DNA from: Methanobacteriota archaeon
GTDB taxonomy: Archaea > Thermoplasmatota > Thermoplasmata > RBG-16-68-12
DNA: 9,782 nucleotides
Reading direction: 5' to 3'
Assembly (NCBI GenBank): GCA_005879065.1
Contig: VBLU01000056.1
Span: 1-9,782, forward strand
Made by a program: the position numbers and the translations under genes. Positions within the stretch are counted from its first letter, which is position 1, and each line of letters begins with the position of its first letter. Positions 1 to 6,610 of this stretch are shown one piece after another. The notes under the pieces are model-generated. The model worked only from the letters and a program-made list of their open reading frames with translations, did no database searches and had not been told where the DNA came from.

Positions 1-1
1 C

Positions 2-766
2 AAACCGAAGTTCCCGAAGGATGTCGCCCGCGAAACGACCCTCCGCATCACCCATGTGAGCCGAGCCCTTCGCGAGATGGGAGGGCGGGGTCTCGTCGAA
101 TGCCTGAATCCCGAAGCGAAAGCCCGCGGCCGGATCTACGGGGTGACGGAGGCGGGCGCGTCCTTGTTGGGCTACTTCGACCGCTCCAATCGGCGGTTCG
201 TGCCGGCCTCCGCCCGCGGGACACCCTATCTAGGTTTCGTCCCGAAGATCCGGGGGTCCAGCGTCCTCCGATTCCTCGCCGCCCTCCGGGAGTCGAAGGG
301 CCACGAGGCCCTCGAGGGCGCGATCCGATCGTGGAGCATCGATCCGCGGCAGCTGGGCGAGGATTCCTGGATTTCCGTGGATTCGTGCGCGGAGCTCCTC
401 GAGCTCGTCGAGTCGCGATTCGGAGACGGGAGCTACTCGTTCATCCGCGGCCTGTTCGCCGCGGCGGGACCCTCCTTCCCTACGATTCAAGGGGAGCTCG
501 CCCGACGGATGCCCCTGACGGCCTTGGCCGAGCGGGCGCCCGTCGTCTACGCCAAGGAGTGGAATTTCGGTCGGCTCGAGGTCGAGACGGGTCCAAGGCG
601 GGCGGTCTTCCGCCACTTCGATTGGATGCCAACACCCGCGATGTGCGCCGTGTTCCACGGGATCTATGAGGGCATCCTCCGCTGGCGCGGCATCGATGGC
701 CAGGTCAGGAAGACCGGGTGCGTCCGAGCCGGAGATTCCTGCTGTGAGTACCACGTCACTTGGTAG
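2..766 (+). CDS. Winged-helix regulator with V4R/DUF2378-like sensor domain (5' partial)
   Basis: The reading frame is open from the first bases of the window. The GTG at 56 lies inside the DNA-binding helix, so the true start is upstream and this is a 3' fragment. Residues encoded by about 2-160 form a winged helix of the archaeal ArsR/MarR-like kind: a recognition helix around HVSRALREM, then GLVECLNPE and the wing GRIYGVTEAG. The remaining ~180 residues resemble V4R/heme-NO-binding-like or DUF2378 sensor domains. They carry an aromatic EWNFGRLEVE strand, FDWMP, and the C-terminal signature CVRAGDSCCEYHVTW, where Cys residues and a GD precede a final strand. Family members are thought to bind small hydrophobic ligands or sense redox or metal, and the ligand here cannot be told. 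The likely role is a ligand-responsive transcription factor. It ends 6 bases before a convergent gene. The HTH call is firm; the sensor family is recalled by pattern. Confidence 0.8.
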   Translation, partial: KPKFPKDVARETTLRITHVSRALREMGGRGLVECLNPEAKARGRIYGVTEAGASLLGYFDRSNRRFVPASARGTPYLGFVPKIRGSSVLRFLAALRESKGHEALEGAIRSWSIDPRQLGEDSWISVDSCAELLELVESRFGDGSYSFIRGLFAAAGPSFPTIQGELARRMPLTALAERAPVVYAKEWNFGRLEVETGPRRAVFRHFDWMPTPAMCAVFHGIYEGILRWRGIDGQVRKTGCVRAGDSCCEYHVTW

Positions 767-770
767 TCCC

Positions 771-791
771 GGTCACCCCGGGGAGGTGACC
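771..791. terminator. Hairpin between convergent genes (possible bidirectional terminator)
   Basis: Perfect 7-base inverted repeat GGTCACC (771-777) and GGTGACC (785-791) around a 7-base loop, with the self-complementary CCCCGGGG at 776-783 inside it. It covers the stop codon of the minus-strand gene and begins 4 bases after the stop of the plus-strand gene. There is no T-run on either side, which archaeal intrinsic termination normally needs, so it may only separate or stabilise the two 3' ends. Confidence 0.3.
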
Positions 792-2095
792 TCCGAGGTC
801 TCCCGGGCGTCCTCGACCGCGGACCGAACCGCCGGGGCGAGCGTGCGAAAGAACGTGTCCGCCTGTTCGGACGGCGTGCGGGAAAACGCAAAGATGATCG
901 TCGGGATCATGAGCGCCAAGAACCCGTAGTCGTCCGGAGCTCCGCCGCCGGCCATCCCCTCGTGGATGGCGTGGACCAGGCATTCGGTCGCCTTCTCGAA
1001 GATGGACCGGAGTTCGCGCGGCGCGAATCCTCGGAACGAGCCTTCTCCAAGGATTGCCAGTGGGAGGTTCGCGAGGAGGCATGCGACGTTGACGACTCCT
1101 TCTCGTACATCGGCTTCCGCTCCCGCGAAGTGTTCCAAGAACGATATGGCCTCGTCGAAGGCGAGCCATGCGCGGGCGTGCGCCGTCAGTTCTCTGTTCG
1201 ACACGGGCGACGACGCGAAGCCGGCATCGAAGAGGGCGATGTTCGAAGGCCATGACGCGTAGATCGCGAGTCGATCGAGCCACGGGAGGGACGGGTCCGG
1301 TGAGGGAAGGCCCGTGGCGATGTCCCTCATTGCGTCGATATCGAGCGTCTCGCGTCGGAAGTAGATGGTCGCGGCCTGGGCACGCGTTAGCGCTTCGTGT
1401 CCCTTGGCCAAGAGTCGTCGGACTCGCTCGTCACCCGAATCCAGAAGTCCTCGGAGTTCCTGTGTCGCCTCCGCCAGGATGCGTTCCAGGCCATCTTGCT
1501 CCGGTCCCATGAGGTCTGCAACGTCGGCCTCGAGTCCTTCCATCGCGACGGTGGGGTCGGTGAGCGGACGGAGGCAGCGGTCGTAGAGTCGAACCGCTTC
1601 GGGGAACGTCCAGCCACCGCCGTCGAGCAGGTCGTCCAACAAGTCCTGCGTCATCTCGTACAAGGAACTCGCCACGATCGATCGGCGGATGTCCTCCTCC
1701 GCCATCCGGGATCGAAAATGGGTGTGGATGACGGACACGCCGGCAATCCGGGCCACCGTCTTGCGATACGTGTTCGGTGCGAGTTCGCGCAACCGTTCGA
1801 GACACTCTCGGAGCGTGTTTCCGCCCGGTAAAGCGTCCCATCCAGCGTGCTGGATCCTTCGGAGATCACCGAGGATCGGTCCGATCCGCTTGCGAACCTC
1901 GTTCGGCGAGATCCCGACATCGAATCGCGCCGCGTGCTCCTCGGCAGCCCGGCCGAAGCGATCGAGAAGCCCCACCAGCGTCTCCCAGGCGCCGTCCGTC
2001 GCGAGTCCGAGACCTGATTCTGTCCCAAGCATCCGGTTCACGGACGGCCCGAAGAGGGCCGGGGGTCTTGGGGAAAGTGACCAGAGCCTGACCAT
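773..2095 (-). CDS. Helical protein, possible class I terpene synthase (YtpB/DUF2600-like)
   Basis: 440 codons from the ATG at 2095. The first 21 residues are Pro/Arg-rich and unconvincing, so the ATG at 2032 (419 aa) or the GTG at 2041 may be the real start; no clear SD or TATA decides. The protein is almost entirely helical, with no signal peptide. Numbered from 2095, residues 151-158 read DLLDDLLD, matching the spacing D-x2-D-x3-D of the DYLDNLCD motif I recall from YtpB-type (DUF2600) large terpene synthases. Residues 279-293 (YASWPSNIALFDAGF) and 310-336 (AWLAFDEAISFLEHFAG followed by EADVREGVVN) fall where that family has its ASGSTLGIF-like helix and its second motif with EDxxxGDLNF. 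Those enzymes ionise prenyl diphosphates using Mg held by the Asp-rich motif. The second metal motif is weak here, so the protein could be divergent or inactive, or the likeness could be chance in a helical protein. It is convergent with the sensor gene and divergent from the permease operon. Confidence 0.6.
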   Translation of the reverse strand: MVRLWSLSPRPPALFGPSVNRMLGTESGLGLATDGAWETLVGLLDRFGRAAEEHAARFDVGISPNEVRKRIGPILGDLRRIQHAGWDALPGGNTLRECLERLRELAPNTYRKTVARIAGVSVIHTHFRSRMAEEDIRRSIVASSLYEMTQDLLDDLLDGGGWTFPEAVRLYDRCLRPLTDPTVAMEGLEADVADLMGPEQDGLERILAEATQELRGLLDSGDERVRRLLAKGHEALTRAQAATIYFRRETLDIDAMRDIATGLPSPDPSLPWLDRLAIYASWPSNIALFDAGFASSPVSNRELTAHARAWLAFDEAISFLEHFAGAEADVREGVVNVACLLANLPLAILGEGSFRGFAPRELRSIFEKATECLVHAIHEGMAGGGAPDDYGFLALMIPTIIFAFSRTPSEQADTFFRTLAPAVRSAVEDARETSEVTSPG

Positions 2096-2182
2096 TCCCT
2101 AACCAGCGGGTCCAACGGCGCGGCGTGGATGGATCACCTGGGACGCTCTTCGAACGCGAGTCGGATGACCTCCCGCCGAATC

Positions 2183-2188
2183 TTTATT
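2183..2188 (+). promoter_or_regulatory. TATA-like box of the permease operon
   Basis: TTTATT, in an otherwise GC-rich stretch, is centred about 28 bases before the ATG at 2214. That is the distance expected for an archaeal TATA box driving a leaderless mRNA. No Shine-Dalgarno sequence precedes the ATG, which agrees. The reverse strand reads AATAAA here, so the same element might also serve the divergent gene, leaving it a leader of roughly 60 bases. Confidence 0.55.
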
Positions 2189-2200
2189 CGGCCTAGGCCG
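2189..2200. promoter_or_regulatory. Perfect 12-base palindrome between TATA box and start, possible operator
   Basis: CGGCCTAGGCCG is its own reverse complement. It begins directly after the TATA-like box and ends 13 bases before the ATG, so a protein bound here would block the transcription machinery. The position suggests a repressor operator. GC-rich palindromes arise by chance in such DNA, and no cognate regulator is known. Confidence 0.35.
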
Positions 2201-2213
2201 TTGCGCACCCGGC

Positions 2214-3311
2214 ATGCCGAGACCGGTCCTGCGGCTCGCCACGCGCCTCACGCGGCGCACCCGGACGACCGCGTGGGCGATCGCGTTCGCGTGCATGGTC
2301 CTCGTCGGCACGCTGAGCCTCGCGGACGGGTTCGCGAACGGCGTCGGATCGGTCGCCGATCGGATCGGTTCCGGTCCCGCTGTGTACATCCGGGGACCAG
2401 AACTCCTCGCCAGCGAGATCGACGTCGACCGGCTTTCCATGATCCCGGGCGATTTCCTTGCGCTCCGCGCTCACACCGGGGAACTCGAGATTAATAACGA
2501 GTCGCTCCCGATCGTGGTCGTCGCGCTCGTGAATTATCTGGCGGGGAACGCCACGAATTCATTCCCTGTGGGAGCCCGCGACCTCTCCCTCGACGCCGGG
2601 TTGCGCGAACGAATCCAGGAAATGAGCGAGCGCCCTGTGGAGACCGTCGCCAACCTGAGCCTCTTCGGCATCCGTCTCACGGGTCTCCCGGTCGTGCCCC
2701 CTCCGCCCTCACGTTCTCTCCTGTTCCCAGATACGTGGGCCCACGTCCGCGCGGATCTCCTTGTGGGAATGGACCTCGTGCACGGCGGATCCGTCCAGGC
2801 GATCGTCACGAACGCGACCTTGGATCCGTCGATGGTTTCGCGGTTGGGTCTGACACGACTGGATGCGGTCGGCGCGGTCGGCTTCGTCCGCGCGGGCGTC
2901 GCGCAGATCCAGGCCACGTTGCAACTCCTCGCCCTCGTCATCGGCCTCGTGATCGCCCTCCTGGTGTACGCGGCGATGTCCCTCGAAGTCCACGCGCGGG
3001 CGCGGGAGATCGCGACCTTGCGGAGCCTCGGAGCGACCCCGGGGAAGGTCGCGGCGGTGTACGAGGCGCAGGCCGTCCTGATCTCCCTCGCGGGGGCCGT
3101 CCTGGGCGCCGCGTTGGGGATCGTGGTGGCCCACGCGGTCGTTTCCTTCGCCCCCCTCTTCGGTTTCCCGAATCTCGTGATCCTCACGCCGCCGCTCGGC
3201 GCGGTCGGCCTCACCCTAATCGTCACCCTCGCCGCTGCGGTCCTCGCCGGCCTCGTGCCATCCCGACGGGCCGCGGTCCTCGTGCGATCGAAGGGGGCGG
3301 TCCCATCCTGA
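2214..3311 (+). CDS. FtsX/MacB-type permease (first of pair)
   Basis: 365 aa. It has an N-terminal membrane helix (about 20-37), a ~195-residue extracytoplasmic domain and a C-terminal FtsX domain with three helices (about 233-255, 281-312, 326-348). The cytosolic loop AREIATLRSLGATPGKV (263-279) is the family hallmark of ABC permeases of the LolCE/MacB/FtsX group, which couple an ATPase to work on lipoproteins, lipids or peptides outside the membrane. The ectodomain holds four N-glycosylation sequons (N95, N112, N147, N200), consistent with an outward location. The ATG at 2214 is preferred because it sits at leaderless distance from the TATA-like box and begins a short basic stretch followed by the helix. 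The stop overlaps the start of the second permease. The usual ATP-binding subunit is not in the window. Family is clear; substrate is unknown. Confidence 0.88.
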   Translation: MPRPVLRLATRLTRRTRTTAWAIAFACMVLVGTLSLADGFANGVGSVADRIGSGPAVYIRGPELLASEIDVDRLSMIPGDFLALRAHTGELEINNESLPIVVVALVNYLAGNATNSFPVGARDLSLDAGLRERIQEMSERPVETVANLSLFGIRLTGLPVVPPPPSRSLLFPDTWAHVRADLLVGMDLVHGGSVQAIVTNATLDPSMVSRLGLTRLDAVGAVGFVRAGVAQIQATLQLLALVIGLVIALLVYAAMSLEVHARAREIATLRSLGATPGKVAAVYEAQAVLISLAGAVLGAALGIVVAHAVVSFAPLFGFPNLVILTPPLGAVGLTLIVTLAAAVLAGLVPSRRAAVLVRSKGAVPS

Positions 3312-4507
3312 TCCGTCCGCGGGCGTTCGCCGGCCTCGTCCTGTGCGCCTTCCTCCTCGGCGCCACATGGCCGGTCCTCGGTGCCCTCCCGGGCGAGCCA
3401 GCCCGAATCGTCGCCGGGGACGCGTACGCGATCACCCAGGGGACGGGGCCTCTGTCGATCAACGTGAGCCTGGCGAGCAACATCACCAAGAGCGAGTGGG
3501 CGAAGACCGTGAGCCCGGAGATCCTGGGCCTCACGACCCTCGCGGGCAATCCCGTCGTCGTCCGCGGCGTCGATCCGGATGCCTTCCTGCGATTAGAGAA
3601 CGCCACGCACCTGAGCGGCGCGATGGCCGGCAGCGAATTCGCGTTGGCCGGGGAACACCTCGCCCTCCGGTTCGGTCTCGCCACGGGCGATACCGTGACG
3701 GTCGCGGGCGCGTATGTGCCTCGCATTGCGTTCCTCCGGATCACCGGGACGTTCCGGACGGAGTCGGCGGCGAATGACGAACTCCTCGTCGACTTCGGCA
3801 TGGGCCGCTTCCTCACGGGGCTCGGCCCGCTGAACTATCACTCGATCCGGGTTCGGACGCCCGATCCCGCAGCCCTCTTGCGGTTCCTGGACGGATTCCA
3901 GGCGAGCGTGCACGTGAGCGGGCCCGGCCTCGTCCGCGCGGACATCCATAGCGATCCTCCCAGCGACGAGCGTCTCGCGAACGCAATCCTGCGGACGGGA
4001 TTGGGTGGCGCGCCGCGGGACTACCTCGCGACCGCGGTCGCAGAGGCGACGACCTCGGTCCGCGTCGTCGCATACGGCATCGCGGTCCTCCTGGGGATCC
4101 TCGTCGCCTTCGGCGTCCATGCGGTCCAGGCGAGGGCCTTCGCGGATCGCATCCCCGCGGTGGGGGTCCTGCGGGCGGTCGGTGCCAGCAACGGTTGGAT
4201 GCGCCGGCGGCTCCTCCTCGAGACGCTGCCGTTCTCCCTCCTGGCGGGAACGATCGGGGCGCTGACCGGCTTTTTCGCGGGAAAATTCCTCCAACCGCAG
4301 GTCAACGTCGTCGTGTTCGGTCATCAAGTGCCCATCGTGTTCGACTTCGTCACGGTGGGATTCATCGTCCTCCTTCTCGTCGCGGTCTCGATCGGCTCGG
4401 CGCTCGTGCTCCTCCGAGGAACCCTTCGACTCCGACCCGCCGAGTCCATCCGGGAGAACGTCGCCGTCGAGCCACCGCGATCCCTGGAGGCGATCCTGCG
4501 AGGTTGA
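3308..4507 (+). CDS. FtsX/MacB-type permease (second of pair), probable CTG start
   Basis: 399 aa from CTG at 3308. No ATG, GTG or TTG lies in frame near the point where the protein becomes FtsX-like: the frame extends back to 2735, but those residues are the shadow of the first permease. CTG at 3308 overlaps the upstream TGA as CTGA, is preceded by a purine-rich GGGGGCGG (3293-3300), and gives a basic start (MIRPRAF) followed by a hydrophobic helix (about 6-25). An ectodomain with sequons N52, N58 and N98 follows, then helices at about 250-272, 306-326 and 345-370. The loop RIPAVGVLRAVGASNGWMRR (281-300) is the FtsX signature. It has the same layout as the upstream permease with little evident identity, so the two probably form a heterodimer like LolC/LolE. 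An ATC start at 3305 or an assembly error cannot be excluded. It overlaps the next gene as TTGA. Confidence 0.83.
   Translation: MIRPRAFAGLVLCAFLLGATWPVLGALPGEPARIVAGDAYAITQGTGPLSINVSLASNITKSEWAKTVSPEILGLTTLAGNPVVVRGVDPDAFLRLENATHLSGAMAGSEFALAGEHLALRFGLATGDTVTVAGAYVPRIAFLRITGTFRTESAANDELLVDFGMGRFLTGLGPLNYHSIRVRTPDPAALLRFLDGFQASVHVSGPGLVRADIHSDPPSDERLANAILRTGLGGAPRDYLATAVAEATTSVRVVAYGIAVLLGILVAFGVHAVQARAFADRIPAVGVLRAVGASNGWMRRRLLLETLPFSLLAGTIGALTGFFAGKFLQPQVNVVVFGHQVPIVFDFVTVGFIVLLLVAVSIGSALVLLRGTLRLRPAESIRENVAVEPPRSLEAILRG
4486..4495 (+). promoter_or_regulatory. Strong Shine-Dalgarno site that supports the TTG start at 4504
   Basis: GGAGGCGATC matches 9 of 10 bases of the complement of the archaeal 16S rRNA 3' end (GGAGGTGATC). 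It lies inside the end of the second permease gene, 8 bases before the TTG. It argues for internal initiation at 4504 rather than at any of the upstream starts in that frame. Confidence 0.55.
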
Positions 4508-6132
4508 GGACGGACGGGGCGATCGTGGCCGCTCTCCTGTGCCTCGCCCTCGGCGCCAGGCTTGTGCCTCTCACCTTCAGCCCCCTTCCGTTCAGCATCG
4601 ACGGGTTCGCGTTGGCGCGGATTTCGAGCAACATCGCGGCGGACGGGACATGGCGCATCGATCCGGCCGACACGAACAGTTACAATCAGAAATTGCCCGG
4701 CTTCTCGATCCTGTGGTCCGCCGCATCTCAGGTGGGAGGCCTCTCGCCACTGGTCCATGTCCAACTGATCTTGCCGTTCCTCACTTGCACCACCGTCCTC
4801 GTCGCGTATTTGCTCGGAGTGAAGGCGGCCGGCCGTCGTCTCGGCGGGTTTGTCGCAGGTCTTTTCATTGCGCTCTTCGGCAGCTTCCTCCTCCTGACGA
4901 GCGCTACCGCGAAGGAATCGATCGGCCTCCTCGTGTTCCCCGTCGCGGTCCTCCTGTTCCGCGAACGCGAGGATCCGAGGAAGCGGGCGCTCGCGGTCGT
5001 CTTCCTGTTGTTCCTCCCCTTCCTACACTCCCTCACGACGTTCCTGACCCTGGGCATGATCGCGGCCCTCGTCGTACTGGCGCACCGCCGGGCTCTCGCT
5101 CGGGGACGTTTCTCCTGGCGGGCCCTCGTCCTCGATGTCGTCACCGGGCCGGCGTTGGCCCTCGGCGCCTGGGCCTACTACGTCCTCGTCGACCTGCCGT
5201 TTCTTTCCGACATCCTCGCACCTGCCGCCTTCGTGTTGTTCCTCGCGGTGGTCGTCCTCCTCACCGCCCTCCTCGCATCGACGGCACGGCCCGCGAAGTC
5301 TCGGATCGGCCGACGTCTCGTCTCTCCCATGGCGAAGGCGGTCCTTCCTCCGGTCCTCGGATTCGCCTTGTTGCTCGGGAACGCCTCGACGAATCTGTTC
5401 GTCGGGACCGCGACGACGCAGCCCGCGTTCTTCCAAGTCCTCCCAGCCATCATGGTCTTCGCGGCCTTCGGGGTGGCGGGCTTCCAGCTCACGCGACGCA
5501 CGACGAACCGGGCCAACGACCTCATGGTCTCGATGATCGTCGCCCCCGTCGCTCTGATCGTCTTCGGAATGCTCCACGGGTTGGACCCGGAAGGCCTCTT
5601 GCTCGTTTATCGAGCGTTCGATTTCCTCGATTATGCCCTCGCCGTCCTCATCGCAGTGGCCTTCGTCGCCGGCTGGAAGGGCCTCGCTCGGTTCCGCCCC
5701 GCGCGCGCCTTCCTGATGACCGGCCTGGTCCTCTCCCTGATCGCCACGGCACCGATGGCTTGGAACACGCCCGCCGTGTTCGGCGTCCAGAACGTCACGA
5801 CGACGGACGAGTTCCAGGCGCTCGCACTCCTCGGCTCACTGGGCGCGCCCAATGTGACGACCGATCAGCGTCTCGCGGATGTGGGCCGGATGTGGTTTGG
5901 CTATTCGACGGACGGCCTCCTCCCCCTGAGGTTACGTGACAACGAGAGCATCGGTGGGTTCGCGTATGCGCTCGTCCTCGAGGAATGGATGACGGCTGGC
6001 GCGCAGGTACACCCGGCTCCCAATGTCGTTCTCGCTCCGAAGGTTTTCTTCGCGTTCCTGCAGGCGAATCAAGTCGTGTTCGTCGCGGGACCGGAGGGCC
6101 ATCGGATCTTCCTGGTCCGCCTGATCGTGTGA
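4504..6132 (+). CDS. Polytopic membrane protein, GT-C glycosyltransferase-like
   Basis: 542 aa from TTG at 4504, which overlaps the permease stop as TTGA and has a near-perfect SD. The frame runs back to 4195, but that part is a shadow; GTG at 4525 is a second option. About ten or more hydrophobic helices fill residues 6-415, and a ~125-residue outward C-terminal domain contains sequons N430, N450 and N480. After the first helix comes SIDGFALARISSNIAADG (31-48), with an acidic residue where GT-C enzymes (PMT, ArnT, AglB-like) keep their catalytic Asp in the first outer loop. LTSATAKES (131-139) resembles the second outer-loop region of that fold. GT-C enzymes transfer sugars from lipid-linked donors on the outer membrane face. 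No AglB WWDYG-type motif is visible, so it is not the standard oligosaccharyltransferase. Membrane topology is sure; enzyme class is inference. Confidence 0.8.
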   Translation: MRTDGAIVAALLCLALGARLVPLTFSPLPFSIDGFALARISSNIAADGTWRIDPADTNSYNQKLPGFSILWSAASQVGGLSPLVHVQLILPFLTCTTVLVAYLLGVKAAGRRLGGFVAGLFIALFGSFLLLTSATAKESIGLLVFPVAVLLFREREDPRKRALAVVFLLFLPFLHSLTTFLTLGMIAALVVLAHRRALARGRFSWRALVLDVVTGPALALGAWAYYVLVDLPFLSDILAPAAFVLFLAVVVLLTALLASTARPAKSRIGRRLVSPMAKAVLPPVLGFALLLGNASTNLFVGTATTQPAFFQVLPAIMVFAAFGVAGFQLTRRTTNRANDLMVSMIVAPVALIVFGMLHGLDPEGLLLVYRAFDFLDYALAVLIAVAFVAGWKGLARFRPARAFLMTGLVLSLIATAPMAWNTPAVFGVQNVTTTDEFQALALLGSLGAPNVTTDQRLADVGRMWFGYSTDGLLPLRLRDNESIGGFAYALVLEEWMTAGAQVHPAPNVVLAPKVFFAFLQANQVVFVAGPEGHRIFLVRLIV

Positions 6133-6135
6133 ACG

Positions 6136-6151
6136 GGCGGGTGAATCCGCC
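6136..6151 (+). other. Short hairpin just after the operon's last stop codon
   Basis: GGCGG (6136-6140) pairs with CCGCC (6147-6151) around a 6-base loop, starting 4 bases after the TGA. There is no U-tract, so it is weak as an archaeal terminator. The rest of 6133-6240 shows nothing I can support: no tRNA fold and no ORF with protein-like composition. Confidence 0.2.
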
Positions 6152-6240
6152 GGTTCGCAGCCGCCAGGAGGACGCGGAGGTGGGGAGGCAGAGGCTGACC
6201 GCGGTAGTTCGAGAGACCCGTATTGTACAGGTAGAGCTCG

Positions 6241-6250
6241 CTTTCAAATA
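6241..6250 (+). promoter_or_regulatory. TATA-like box of the RHH regulator gene
   Basis: CTTTCAAATA is the most AT-rich decamer in the 6133-6274 gap. It is centred about 29 bases before the ATG at 6275, the spacing for a leaderless archaeal transcript. Confidence 0.5.
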
Positions 6251-6260
6251 GCAGGATCGC

Positions 6261-6281
6261 AATGCGTGTAATGCATGCATT
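6261..6281. promoter_or_regulatory. Candidate autoregulatory operator with AATGC half-sites
   Basis: A perfect 12-base palindrome, AATGCATGCATT (6270-6281), covers the start codon of the RHH gene. A further direct AATGC copy lies at 6261-6265, 9 bases upstream of the one at 6270. Three half-sites around the transcription and translation start are the kind of arrangement that ribbon-helix-helix dimers bind cooperatively. Binding by the adjacent gene product is inference. Confidence 0.45.
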
Positions 6282-6610
6282 CGTCGGTGGACCGCAAGCC
6301 CACGATATCCATGCGCCTACCTCGGGCGCTTCTTGAGGAGATTGATGACCTCGTACGGCGCACACGGATGCGTTCTCGGACCGAATTCGTGGAGCGGGCC
6401 GTGGAAACCTACGTGGACGAGCTCCGGGAAGCCCGTATCGTGGTGGTCAAAGAGTGGACCGAGGCGAAAGCACGCGCCGCGGTCCTTCGGTTTCTCAAGG
6501 GCCGGCCCGCCACCTATGTGACGGATATCGCAGAGGCGCTCGGTATGGAGTTGGATCTCGCATTCCGCGTCGTGGGAGCCCTCGGGAAGGAAGGGAAGAT
6601 CGTTGGTTGA
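6275..6610 (+). CDS. Ribbon-helix-helix (CopG-like) plus winged-helix transcription regulator
   Basis: 111 aa. Residues 8-52 are a CopG/Arc-type ribbon-helix-helix: the β-strand PTISMRLP, helix A ALLEEIDDLVRRTRM, then RSRTEFVERAVETYVDEL for the second turn and helix. These proteins dimerise and put the paired strand into the major groove of palindromic sites. Residues about 64-111 (ARAAVLRFLKGRPAT, YVTDIAEALGM, then VVGALGKEGKIVG) look like a small winged helix, giving a second DNA-binding or dimerising module, longer than a bare 50-80 aa RHH repressor. ATG at 6275 is at leaderless distance from its TATA-like box and sits in the palindrome described above, so autorepression is likely. An in-frame ATG at 6311 would cut off the β-strand; the ATG at 6271 is in another frame. 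The stop overlaps the start of a small candidate gene. The target regulon is unknown. Confidence 0.85.
   Translation: MHSSVDRKPTISMRLPRALLEEIDDLVRRTRMRSRTEFVERAVETYVDELREARIVVVKEWTEAKARAAVLRFLKGRPATYVTDIAEALGMELDLAFRVVGALGKEGKIVG

Noticed and set aside
2735..3307. Extended N-terminus of the second permease
   Set aside because: These 190 codons lie fully within the first permease in another frame and encode low-complexity Arg/Gly/Pro sequence; membrane-protein character begins only at 3308.
4195..4503. Extended N-terminus of the GT-C-like protein
   Set aside because: It is a shadow of the second permease's C-terminal helices; the SD and TTGA overlap place the start at 4504.
6150..6240. Possible tRNA, suggested by GGTTCG- and AGTTCGAGA-like strings
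   Set aside because: No matching acceptor, D or anticodon stems could be built around them.
5985..6251. 88-codon plus-strand frame running into the 6133-6274 gap
   Set aside because: It is mostly out of frame with the GT-C-like gene, has no recognisable composition and ends in the TATA region of the next gene.
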